Of a DNA stretch of 64,000 bases, positions 9,346-17,219 are shown in pieces (the stretch's first letter is position 1; the number at the start of each line of letters is the position of its first letter). Both the position numbers and the translations under genes were made by a program. The DNA is taken from contig NZ_CP013481.2 in the NCBI RefSeq assembly GCF_001465595.2, positions 4,960,001 through 5,024,000 on the forward strand, given 5' to 3'. Origin of the DNA: Pandoraea apista (GTDB taxonomy: Bacteria; Pseudomonadota; Gammaproteobacteria; Burkholderiales; Burkholderiaceae). The notes beneath the pieces were generated by a model. The model searched no databases and had not been told where the DNA came from. It saw only the letters and a program-made list of their open reading frames with translations.

Positions 9346-9915
9346 CCGTGGGGCATTTTGGGTCTTTCATGTCCGACGGCCGGGAACCAGTTGCGTCCGG
9401 GCCGCGACAAACTGCCGCATTATAGAACGCGCATTCTCCAGGCGACAACATTGATACCGAGTATTTGCCGCGCCATAGCATCCTCCTGAACTCATTGATG
9501 CAAAAGGGAAATCCGGTTATTCCCCTAGCCGTAAATTTCGGCACGCGGACAACTACGGGATACTCCCTATGCGTCGTTGGTTGACACATTGCAACACGAC
9601 GCGACTCGTTGCGGTGTCCTGAATACCCGAAACACACGCCCCCGAGATCGATGCTCCCCCATCGTCAGACGCCCTTCACCCGAATCGCGCGACAGATCCC
9701 ACACGTCAACACCTTCGCTGCGGTGCGGGATTCGTCCGATATCCATCCACACTAGACGTTGCATCGAATTTCACATGCGACGTTATGTCGCGCCCGACAA
9801 CGGCGCGCTAACGCGGCCACGCGACAGGCCTCCACGCGCGCCCCCGGGCGCCCTCAATGCGCGCGTCGATATCACGCATGCTACAAGCGAAACATGTTCC
9901 CTACATTGATCTGTC
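9346..9915. other. 570-bp intergenic region between oxidase locus and LuxR gene
   Basis: No convincing gene was found here. It must hold the promoter of the DUF2244-ctaC operon (minus) and of the LuxR gene (plus). A near-palindrome, GCCG-TAAATTT-CGGC, lies at 9528-9542, and a TTGACA hexamer lies at about 9580 on the plus strand without a good -10 partner. Nothing resembling a transposase remnant or tRNA was seen. Confidence 0.5.
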
Positions 9916-10743
9916 ATGCGTGCCACGCGTTGCATCACTCCCCGCTCGTTTGCCGACGGCCTGAGCGCCTTGCACGCCGTCACCGATTTCGATGCCTTGC
10001 GTAGCTTGTTGCCGTCGTTATGCACCTCACTCAGGCAGCGCTATTTCAGCTATCGCGGGCACTTCCCGTTGCCGGGCGGAAAGCTCGCGACACCGCAACT
10101 CGGCAACCTTCCCGACGCGTGGCAAAAACGTTACGACGCGCAGCATTACGCCACCATCGACCCGGTACTCTCGCGTGCCCGCAGGCAGCTCACCCCCGTC
10201 GAATGGATACCCGCGCTGTACGCGTCCCCCGAAGCCCGACAACTACTTCGCGATCAACGCGCGGCGGGATTGCGCTCCGGCATCACGTATCCGGTGTTCG
10301 CCCCGTCGGGCGCATCGGGGACATTGAGTCTCTCGTCACCCCGCAATCCGCCCCGGGATCCGCGCACGCCCGGTGCGCACACATGGATACAGCACGGCGG
10401 AGCGGTACTCGCCATGCATGTGCATGAGGCGGTTTGGCGTATCGTGCAACGCGACACCGTGCGCCAGGATGCCCCGATGCTGACACCACGCGAACGGGAG
10501 TGTTTGCGTTGGGTGGTACGCGGCAAGACCTCGTGGGAAATCGGGCGCATTCTCACGATCTCCGAGCATGGCGTTGTCTTCCATTTGCGCAGCGCGATGC
10601 GCAAGTTCGATGTTTCGAGCCGCCACCGGGCGGCCAAGCTCGCCAGCGATTACGGACTGCTCGACGACTTCGCTTCGACGGGCCCTCACGGGGTCACTTC
10701 CGCCCAGCAAGGTCAGCGAGCGTCTTGTAACGCGTCAACGTAA
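9916..10743 (+). CDS. LuxR-family AHL-type transcriptional regulator (solo, no luxI in window)
   Basis: A 275-residue regulator with an N-terminal autoinducer-binding domain and a C-terminal GerE/LuxR helix-turn-helix (LTPRERECLRWVVRGKTSWE at about 186-205, then IGRILTISEHGVVFHL). The acyl-homoserine-lactone pocket residues known from TraR appear at the same spacing: W69, Y73, D82-P83, W97 and the GLRSGITYP segment. It is therefore probably a real signal receptor. No luxI-type synthase is in the window. The gene converges on the biosynthetic operon, and its last 50 bp overlap the 3' end of the flavin reductase gene. It is the natural candidate for controlling that operon. Confidence 0.88.
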   Translation: MRATRCITPRSFADGLSALHAVTDFDALRSLLPSLCTSLRQRYFSYRGHFPLPGGKLATPQLGNLPDAWQKRYDAQHYATIDPVLSRARRQLTPVEWIPALYASPEARQLLRDQRAAGLRSGITYPVFAPSGASGTLSLSSPRNPPRDPRTPGAHTWIQHGGAVLAMHVHEAVWRIVQRDTVRQDAPMLTPRERECLRWVVRGKTSWEIGRILTISEHGVVFHLRSAMRKFDVSSRHRAAKLASDYGLLDDFASTGPHGVTSAQQGQRASCNAST

Positions 10744-11338
10744 AGGTATCGGTCGCGGCATTCACAAACGATCCACCGCCCAATCGCCCTATCGGACGCA
10801 AACCCTGTAAATCCACCTGATGCGTGACGGGGTCGAGCAATGCGTCGTCGACATGCGCCGCCAGCACCGTGCCGAGCACGACCCACCCTCCGCCCGGCGC
10901 GGCACTGATCTCAATGATGTCGCGCACCCGGCACTCGTACGCGACCGCCGCCTCCCGCACACGCGGCGGCCGCACGCGCGATGACGGCACCGGCGTCACG
11001 CCCGTCAGGTCGAACTCCGACTCACCGGCGGGCAGCGGTGCTGCCGATAGATTCACGGCATCGATACACGATGCGCTTGCCACATTCACAACGAACTCGG
11101 GCACGGCTTCGACATTACGCAGCGTGTCTTTCTTTTGTTTCGGCGCGGGCGGCACAACCGGGCAGAACAACACCGTCATCGGCACGCAGCACACGCCCAT
11201 GAAGTAAGCGTATGGCGCAAGATTCGGACGCCCTTGCGCATCCACCGTACTCACCCAAGCGATCGGGCGCGGCAGGATCGTACTCATCATGAAGTTGTAG
11301 ATGCTCGCTTCGTCGAGCGTTGCCGGATCGAGTTCCAT
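10694..11338 (-). CDS. Flavin reductase-like FMN-binding protein
   Basis: A 214-residue member of the flavin reductase-like split-barrel family. The pattern FMMSTILPRPIAWVSTVD, followed by NLAPYAYFMGVCCVPM and a KDTLRNV segment, is typical of the FMN-binding domain. The start at 11338 (MELDPATL) is chosen because homologues begin just before the Y-x-x-M helix. An upstream in-frame Met would add 15 atypical residues. It is the last gene of the eight-gene operon, 48 bp after the oxidase gene. It might supply reduced flavin or electrons to an oxygenation step. That role is inference. Confidence 0.8.
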   Translation of the reverse strand: MELDPATLDEASIYNFMMSTILPRPIAWVSTVDAQGRPNLAPYAYFMGVCCVPMTVLFCPVVPPAPKQKKDTLRNVEAVPEFVVNVASASCIDAVNLSAAPLPAGESEFDLTGVTPVPSSRVRPPRVREAAVAYECRVRDIIEISAAPGGGWVVLGTVLAAHVDDALLDPVTHQVDLQGLRPIGRLGGGSFVNAATDTFTLTRYKTLADLAGRK

Positions 11339-11386
11339 GTCGCCTTCCAAAGTTATGGCGCCCGAATGGCATGCAGTGGGCACACG

Positions 11387-12343
11387 TTAGCTTGCCGTTG
11401 TCGCACCTGCGAGGCGCAGCACATCGTTCGCACAGCCCCACGACAACGTGAAGCCTCCGCCCCCGTGACCGTAGTTGTGAAGCAAATGCGGATACCGCTC
11501 GTCGCGCGCCACTCGCACGACACCTCGCATTGGCCGGAATCCGGTGCGCGCCTCGATTACGTGCAATGCAGCCACCCCCTCGCAAAGTTGCGTGCAGCGG
11601 CGCACGATATCCTCGATTTGGCGCTGACCAATGACGGTCGACGTCATCTCGGGGTCGGCGGTGCCACCGAGAACGATATCGTTATCTCGCTCCACGATAT
11701 AAGTCGGTGCGGCCGGGTCCGAGTCATCGATGAAGCAGCCACGCACGGTGGTATCGCGCCGCGCGCGCAGCACAATCGCTCGCGAGAGCGACAACTCTCT
11801 GTCGCCGAACTGTCGGCTGCCATAGCCACAGCAATTCACCACGTAATCGGCGGCGTCGAGCAGCGAGACCGGACGCTCTACGCGTTGCTGTACGAAACGT
11901 CCGCCGAGTTCGAAGAATATGTGCATCAGGTAGCCAAGGTAGGTCGCCGTGTCAGCAACGGGAACCGCCATGCGATAGGCGCACGCAAACCGCGACGGGA
12001 CATCCGCTTCCGGCAGACGCCTGAGATCGCTGGCACACTCGGCCCACCACGGCGTGCCTGCGTCATGCTGAAAGTACTCGGTGAGTACTCGCATGAGTAC
12101 GCCCGACGACGTATCGGTAGACAAGCGACGCATCGTCGCGTACGTCTGACGAGCGCGTTCGAGATAGACGAAGTCGGGTGCCTGATAGAAGGGATGCCAG
12201 ATTGCCGCGGCAAGTGCCGACGTGGTTTGTGCCGGCCCTTCCGCCGCGTGAATGACAACGTCCCATCCGGCCAATGCCATTGTGGTGGCTGTCGTCAGCC
12301 CGCTGACGCCTGCGCCAAGCACGATGACGCGCTGTCGTGTCAT
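11387..12343 (-). CDS. D-amino-acid oxidase-like FAD-dependent oxidoreductase
   Basis: A 318-residue DAAO-family flavoprotein. The N-terminal Rossmann motif is VIVLGAGVSGLTTA. An AAIWHPFY motif at about residue 46-53 and the C-terminal GFRPMRG and HNYGHGGGGFTLSWG motifs (substrate-carboxylate Arg and FAD binding) are typical of D-amino acid or D-aspartate oxidases. It starts in a 4-bp ATGA overlap with the preceding threonine-synthase-like gene, so it is translationally coupled. The substrate is not readable. A non-proteinogenic amino acid or amine made by the cluster is plausible. Confidence 0.85.
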   Translation of the reverse strand: MTRQRVIVLGAGVSGLTTATTMALAGWDVVIHAAEGPAQTTSALAAAIWHPFYQAPDFVYLERARQTYATMRRLSTDTSSGVLMRVLTEYFQHDAGTPWWAECASDLRRLPEADVPSRFACAYRMAVPVADTATYLGYLMHIFFELGGRFVQQRVERPVSLLDAADYVVNCCGYGSRQFGDRELSLSRAIVLRARRDTTVRGCFIDDSDPAAPTYIVERDNDIVLGGTADPEMTSTVIGQRQIEDIVRRCTQLCEGVAALHVIEARTGFRPMRGVVRVARDERYPHLLHNYGHGGGGFTLSWGCANDVLRLAGATTAS

Positions 12344-13602
12344 GCCGGCGCCTCCCCGCGAAGGTGACGGCGAGCTTCGCGGATACCGCGAAGCCGGACA
12401 TCCGCATAATCTTGCGGGTGCCCCGGTGTCACGCCGTCGAAGTCATGCGGGGCTTTCAATCCGGTGCCCGTTCCCAGTAGCACGACCCGCGCGCGAGGCT
12501 GAATCCGGCCGGTTGCGAGACTGGCATGCAATGCGGCGTACCCGGCGGCCGTTGACGGTTCGAACCACAAGCCGAAGCGCCGCGCCAGCGTTTGCGACGC
12601 GGCGAGAATACGGGCATCGTCGAGCGCGACGCACGCACCGCGCGTGGCGCGCAAGGCTTGCAGCGCAGCGAAATGATCACGTGGGCGGCTCACCGACAAG
12701 CTGTCGGCGACGGTCTGCGGGCTGACACACGTTGGCGACTGCGGCAAGGCCACGCTTTCGTCGTCGTGCTGCCAATCCCGCGTAATGCTGTTCGAACTGT
12801 CCGCCTGCGCCGCAAGCAGGCGTGGCACCGACGACGTAATGCCCAGCGCATGCAGATCGAGGAACCCGGCGGCGATCCCCGAGAGGATGTTGCCGTCTCC
12901 CGTGGGCACCACCACCCAATCCGGCACACACCAGTCGAACGCCTCCGCGATCTCGAATGCGCAAGTCTTCTTGCCTTCGCGCGTGAAGGGATTGATACCG
13001 GTATTGCGGCAGCACACACCTGGGGCGGCGGCCATGCGTTCGGCGATCTCGAACGCATCGTCGTATGTCCCGTCGACCTCGCAGACCTTTGCGCCATATG
13101 CCCGAATCTGTGCGAGTTTCACGATGGGCGTGCTGGCCGGCACCACAACGGTTGCCGACATTCCCTGCGAGGCGGCGATGCACGCTAGCGATGCCCCCGC
13201 GTTGCCTGTCGACGCCGCCACCGTATGCGAGCATCCGGCCCGCTTCGCGACGGCCAACACCATTTCGGTCGCGCGATCCTTGAGCGACCCGCTGGGATTG
13301 CGCGCCTCGTCCTTCACCCAGAGATTTACGCCCCCATCGTCGCCGCAGTCGATTATTGGCGTGCCGCCCACGACCAGTCGACTGCCCCAATGGGCTTCGA
13401 TGGGCAGGAGCGCACGATATCGCCACATCCCTCGGCCGCGAAACATGGCGACGATATCCTGCGCAGCCGGCGCCTGCCCATCGGCCTTACGCTGAATACG
13501 CAGATTCTGCCCGCACTCATGGCAGCGATAGCGAATCTCGCCCCACGATTGGGGTGCCGCGCACCTCACACACACATAACGATATGAGAAGCATGACGTC
13601 AC
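12340..13602 (-). CDS. Threonine synthase-like PLP enzyme with N-terminal zinc ribbon
   Basis: A 420-residue fold-type II PLP enzyme. An N-terminal zinc ribbon (Cys11, Cys14, Cys27, Cys30) precedes a catalytic domain with the PLP lysine at about K108 in NPSGSLKDRA, the STGNAGASLA phosphate/substrate loop and a C-terminal VLLGTGTGLK motif. This resembles class I threonine synthases but could act on another phosphorylated or activated amino acid by beta- or gamma-replacement. The start is the GTG at 13602, which gives a 4-bp GTGA overlap with the preceding gene. A GTG three codons upstream is also possible. Confidence 0.82.
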   Translation of the reverse strand: MTSCFSYRYVCVRCAAPQSWGEIRYRCHECGQNLRIQRKADGQAPAAQDIVAMFRGRGMWRYRALLPIEAHWGSRLVVGGTPIIDCGDDGGVNLWVKDEARNPSGSLKDRATEMVLAVAKRAGCSHTVAASTGNAGASLACIAASQGMSATVVVPASTPIVKLAQIRAYGAKVCEVDGTYDDAFEIAERMAAAPGVCCRNTGINPFTREGKKTCAFEIAEAFDWCVPDWVVVPTGDGNILSGIAAGFLDLHALGITSSVPRLLAAQADSSNSITRDWQHDDESVALPQSPTCVSPQTVADSLSVSRPRDHFAALQALRATRGACVALDDARILAASQTLARRFGLWFEPSTAAGYAALHASLATGRIQPRARVVLLGTGTGLKAPHDFDGVTPGHPQDYADVRLRGIREARRHLRGEAPA

Positions 13603-14645
13603 GCAAGGCACCCGGGATTCAGCAAGTGCGCCATCACGGCATTCTGCGCATGAAGCCGGTTACCGGCTTGTTGAAAGACCCATGACGACGCCCCGTCGAT
13701 CACGTCGTCCGTCACCTCCTGCCCACGGTCTGCGGGCAGGCAATGCAGATATCCGGCGTCCGGCGCGGCAAGGTGCATCACATCGGCATCGATGCGCCAA
13801 TCCCGGTAGCGTTCGAAGGTCTTCTGCATGGCCGTCTCGTCCACAGCATCGCCGTGCCGCGCCGGCAAATGCCCGAGACTGCACCACGATTTCGCATAAA
13901 CGGCGTGCGCGCCGGTCACCCCATCGCGCAGATCATGGGTCACGCGGACCCTCGCACCGGTTTGCGCGGCGAACTGCGTAGCCGCCGCCATGACCTGCGG
14001 ATCGAGACCCAACAGCGCCGGATGGGCAAGCGTGACATCCATTCCCGCTTTCACCGCCGCGAGCAGCAGGCTCTGCGGCACCGCCACGGGCTTGTGCCAG
14101 CTTCCGGAATACGCCCAACTGATGCAGAGCCGCCGTCCGGTAAGGCCGCCGAGTTGCTCGCGCATCGTCATCATGTCCGCAAGTGCCTGACAGGGGTGAA
14201 AGCGATCGCACTCCATGTTGATGACGGGCACGCGGCTCCATTGCGCGAACGCCTCGAGATGGCGATGTGCGGCGCCGTACACCCAACCGGCCGGTGCGCC
14301 GTACATACGAACGGCAATCGCATCGCCATATAACGAGAGCACTCTCGCCACGTCGGCAACACGCTCTGTCGAATACGGAATCTCCGCCTCCGGCAGCGCG
14401 GGTGTGTATATCCCGTTCTGGGGATCGAGCACAATGGCGTGCCCGCCCATTCTCGACAGTCCCGTCTGGAAACTGCTACGGGTGCGCAGTGAGGCGTTAT
14501 AGAAGAGGAAGTAGATCGTTCGGCCACGCAACGCTCCTTCGGTGTGTTGCGGATATCGGCGCTTGAAGGCGAGTGCGGCGTCGAGCAACGCGCGATAGTC
14601 CGCCGCACTCATGGTCAGATCGGGGGCTAGCCAGTGGCAAGTCAC
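13599..14645 (-). CDS. Ornithine/N-acylornithine carbamoyltransferase-like protein
   Basis: A 348-residue aspartate/ornithine carbamoyltransferase-family protein. The carbamoyl phosphate loop reads SLRTR (residues 52-56, in FYNASLRTRSSF), the second-domain motif is HPCQALADM (about 150-158), and the C-terminus has HCLPADRGQEVTDDVI and NRLHAQNAVMAHLL. The SLRTR form and the SWAYSG..HKPVAVPQS stretch resemble N-acetyl/N-succinylornithine transcarbamylases more than plain OTC. The start is a GTG preceded by AGGAGAG. An out-of-frame ATG lies 4 bp upstream. In this operon it could carbamoylate a diaminopropionate-type amine, or be a protected copy of a toxin target. Confidence 0.85.
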   Translation of the reverse strand: MTCHWLAPDLTMSAADYRALLDAALAFKRRYPQHTEGALRGRTIYFLFYNASLRTRSSFQTGLSRMGGHAIVLDPQNGIYTPALPEAEIPYSTERVADVARVLSLYGDAIAVRMYGAPAGWVYGAAHRHLEAFAQWSRVPVINMECDRFHPCQALADMMTMREQLGGLTGRRLCISWAYSGSWHKPVAVPQSLLLAAVKAGMDVTLAHPALLGLDPQVMAAATQFAAQTGARVRVTHDLRDGVTGAHAVYAKSWCSLGHLPARHGDAVDETAMQKTFERYRDWRIDADVMHLAAPDAGYLHCLPADRGQEVTDDVIDGASSWVFQQAGNRLHAQNAVMAHLLNPGCLA

Positions 14646-14791
14646 TCATCTCTCCTGATCGTGTCTCAGTCATCGTGATGTTTCGGCATCGGCACCCCAT
14701 TGCCTGTCGTATCTGCCGTCAGCCAACCAGTGCACCTGCCACTGTTCCTGCCACGTGACCGGTGACGGACGACGGGCAGCGAGCACCGCCC

Positions 14792-15790
14792 TCAAGGAGG
14801 TCGCCAGCCGGTCGCCTGCTGCGTAAAACGCTCGGCACACGACATGCCCAATCGCTCGAAAAGACGTCGCGGCACGAGCGCCGCCGCCATCATCTGCACC
14901 CCGACTTCCCGCGGATCGATGCTCTCCCGAATCACGAGGCCAGCGTCGGCAGCATCCAGCCCGACCGAGCGCAAATGGTCTCGCCACGCGGGCAGGTCGG
15001 GGGCGAGGAACGCCGTCATCAGGTCGGGCAATAGGGCATTGAGGATTTCGCGCGCATCCGCCGACAACGACGGCACCCACTCACTCGCAAAACGGACAAA
15101 CGCCGCCTGATGCCGCATTTCGTCCGCGGCGTGATCGGCCAGCAGCGCGCGCACAGGCGGGTACACGTCGTCGCAAGCCCCCGCCTGACGCAGCGTGCCG
15201 GTAATGAGTGTTTCGGTCACCAACGCCGCCGCCATGATGGACACCGCGCGGAACGCTGCCGGCACCGTCTCGCACAACGCCAACACGCGCACCACACTCG
15301 GCGACACCCCTTGCGTCAATCCGTACCCCGTGTGACTCAACAGACGCCTGCGGAAACGCTCCATCATCCATGTATGAAAGCCTTCATCCGTGTAGATCGC
15401 CAGCAGGTCGTCGCGGCTGACCGAGGCGATCGCTGGCATGCCGAGCATCTGTTCAATGGCACGATTGACGATGTGCAGTTCCACACACTCCGTCTTGTTC
15501 AGATAATCCGCCAGCCGTAACGCACTCAATTGCTGTCGGGCTGCCTGCCCCAATGCGCAAACCAGCGGATGCATGGCATACGGCATCAGCATCACGTTGA
15601 AGAACAACTGATCGGGTCGAAGTGGCGGGAACGGCGCCTCCGCCGCACAACGTGTGACGGCCGCGATTTCCTGCCACGGCTGTTGCGCTCGATCGAGCGC
15701 GCCCGCCCCTCCGCCAGCGATGAGCACCTCATCGTCCGGTAGATTCGAGTCAGACACGGGGCGACGCAGAGGTGACAGGCGAGACGGCAT
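14792..15790 (-). CDS. AurF-like non-heme diiron N-oxygenase
   Basis: A 332-residue, mostly helical protein with the ligand pattern of the p-aminobenzoate N-oxygenase (AurF) family: E101, E136-x-x-H139 (DEGFHTWM), E193 (TETLITG), H220-x3-E224-x2-H227 (DHAADEMRHQAAF). The spacing between ligands nearly equals that of AurF itself. Family members oxidise amines to hydroxylamines, nitroso or nitro compounds, and the HamC-type relatives act in diazeniumdiolate pathways. An ATG at 15790 overlaps the purA-like gene by 41 bp. The GTG at 15757, with an 8-bp overlap, is an equally good start. A 146-bp gap follows before the carbamoyltransferase gene. Confidence 0.85.
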   Translation of the reverse strand: MPSRLSPLRRPVSDSNLPDDEVLIAGGGAGALDRAQQPWQEIAAVTRCAAEAPFPPLRPDQLFFNVMLMPYAMHPLVCALGQAARQQLSALRLADYLNKTECVELHIVNRAIEQMLGMPAIASVSRDDLLAIYTDEGFHTWMMERFRRRLLSHTGYGLTQGVSPSVVRVLALCETVPAAFRAVSIMAAALVTETLITGTLRQAGACDDVYPPVRALLADHAADEMRHQAAFVRFASEWVPSLSADAREILNALLPDLMTAFLAPDLPAWRDHLRSVGLDAADAGLVIRESIDPREVGVQMMAAALVPRRLFERLGMSCAERFTQQATGWRPP

Positions 15791-17219
15791 GCGCGGCCAG
15801 CGTAACCAGACTGGCCCGTTCCGGCCCAAGTCCAATGCCCGCCAACGGAGCACCGATGTGACGTTCGACGAAATCGACGAAACCATGCATCGCAGCATCG
15901 AGTGCGCCTTCCCGCCCGAGCGCGAGCGAATGTTCGTTCAGCCCGGGATAAATCAACACGTCCGGTAGGGGATCGGTGGACAGCACGTCGCGATGTACAC
16001 GCATGGGTATGCCTTGATACGCCGAATGAAAATAGTGCGACAGACAATCGACCTTGTTGAGATAGACGCAGTCCACGCCATGTGCCTTGACGACTTCGCG
16101 CAACTGCGCGAGGTCCAGCATGCCGATTCGTCGCGGCCGGCCAGTCCCCGTCCCGTACTCGCCCGTGAGTATTCGAAGGGCAATGCCGACATCGAACGGG
16201 TCGTCGGAGCGCAGCAGTTGTTCAGCGGTACAGCGCACTTGCTCCTCTGCTGCACCAACGCTTTTCTGGGATGCGTCATGACAATACTGCGCCGAACGCT
16301 CGCCACCCAGCTCGGACGGAAACGGGCCACGCCCGACACGCGACATGATCGCTTTCGCCACGCCAATCGTTCGACGGTGATACTTCGGCGAGAGATCACC
16401 TCCCACATAGGCATAGGCCGGCACGGTATGGCTCGATGTCACGTACGGCTGGCTGCCGTCAACGACATCGAGCAACACCGACTGTGCCCCTTCGAACAGT
16501 ACATTGGCACCATGCCTCACACGATCGATGAGCCATCCGCGATCCGTCTCGATGTAATCACGCAAGGTTTCCGAAACCTTCGGCAAGCTCAGGAGCATGT
16601 CCGACATTTCAGCGATCCAGGGCGAGGTGCCGCCTTCCGCATTGATCATGCGAGTGAATACATTGCGCATCGAAGCCACGGTGTCTGCCTCGTTCGCGAG
16701 CAGGTCGCCAAGCATCAAATTGACACGCGTATCGTTGCGCACGCGCATGGCCCGATCTGCATAGCAGGGCCCGATGCCATTACCCGTGGTCCCGATCATT
16801 CCGCTCGCGCGGCGGTCCATCGCAATGTGGTGCGGCTGTACCAGCGCAGCACGCGCACTGATACGCAGCCGGCCTTCGAGCGAGATGCCCATCTCGCGCA
16901 ACTGTTCGATCTCGTCGGCCAGCTTCCAGGGGTTGATGGCACATCCCGATCCGATGTACAGCATTGCGTGTGGGTGGAATACGCCGGAAGGCAGTTGCTT
17001 GAGTGCGATGCGTCCGGAGGGCGTATCGATGGTGTGCCCGGCATTGGCGCCGCCGTTGAACCGAGCGATCACGTCGTAACCTGGCGCAAGCGCATCGATG
17101 ATTTTCGCCTTGCCTTCATCGCCGTATTGCAGGCCGACGAGAACGTCGGCGAAGCCTGCCGCGGGCTGCGAAGGGAGGTGAGCGGAGTGAAACGAGGGGC
17201 GGGTAGAGACAGAGGTCAT
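15750..17219 (-). CDS. Divergent adenylosuccinate synthetase (PurA) paralogue
   Basis: A 489-residue PurA-family protein, longer than the usual ~430. The catalytic residues survive: Asp34 and the P-loop GDEGKAK (canonical GDEGKGK), His62 in NAGHT, GTTG at 143-146, EGAQ at 244-247, VTSS at 260-263, TGRPRR at about 359-364 and NKVD for the guanine. Departures are W to Y before the P-loop, R to N after GTTG (147), and an extra segment of roughly 20-25 residues after PFPSEL, before the aspartate loop. It is coupled by ATGA to the SbnB-like gene. It could be a drug-resistant target copy or a tailoring ligase using Asp-like amines. Confidence 0.88.
   Translation of the reverse strand: MTSVSTRPSFHSAHLPSQPAAGFADVLVGLQYGDEGKAKIIDALAPGYDVIARFNGGANAGHTIDTPSGRIALKQLPSGVFHPHAMLYIGSGCAINPWKLADEIEQLREMGISLEGRLRISARAALVQPHHIAMDRRASGMIGTTGNGIGPCYADRAMRVRNDTRVNLMLGDLLANEADTVASMRNVFTRMINAEGGTSPWIAEMSDMLLSLPKVSETLRDYIETDRGWLIDRVRHGANVLFEGAQSVLLDVVDGSQPYVTSSHTVPAYAYVGGDLSPKYHRRTIGVAKAIMSRVGRGPFPSELGGERSAQYCHDASQKSVGAAEEQVRCTAEQLLRSDDPFDVGIALRILTGEYGTGTGRPRRIGMLDLAQLREVVKAHGVDCVYLNKVDCLSHYFHSAYQGIPMRVHRDVLSTDPLPDVLIYPGLNEHSLALGREGALDAAMHGFVDFVERHIGAPLAGIGLGPERASLVTLAAHAVSPVTSASPRV

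Noticed and set aside
9528..9542. Near-palindrome GCCG-TAAATTT-CGGC as a lux box for the LuxR gene
   Set aside because: It lacks the CT-N12-AG layout, has an internal mismatch and lies nearly 400 bp from the start codon.
7589..9637. 682-residue version of the subunit II gene
   Set aside because: It would swallow the DUF2244 gene region and leave the signal peptide internal. The ATG at 8797 is right.
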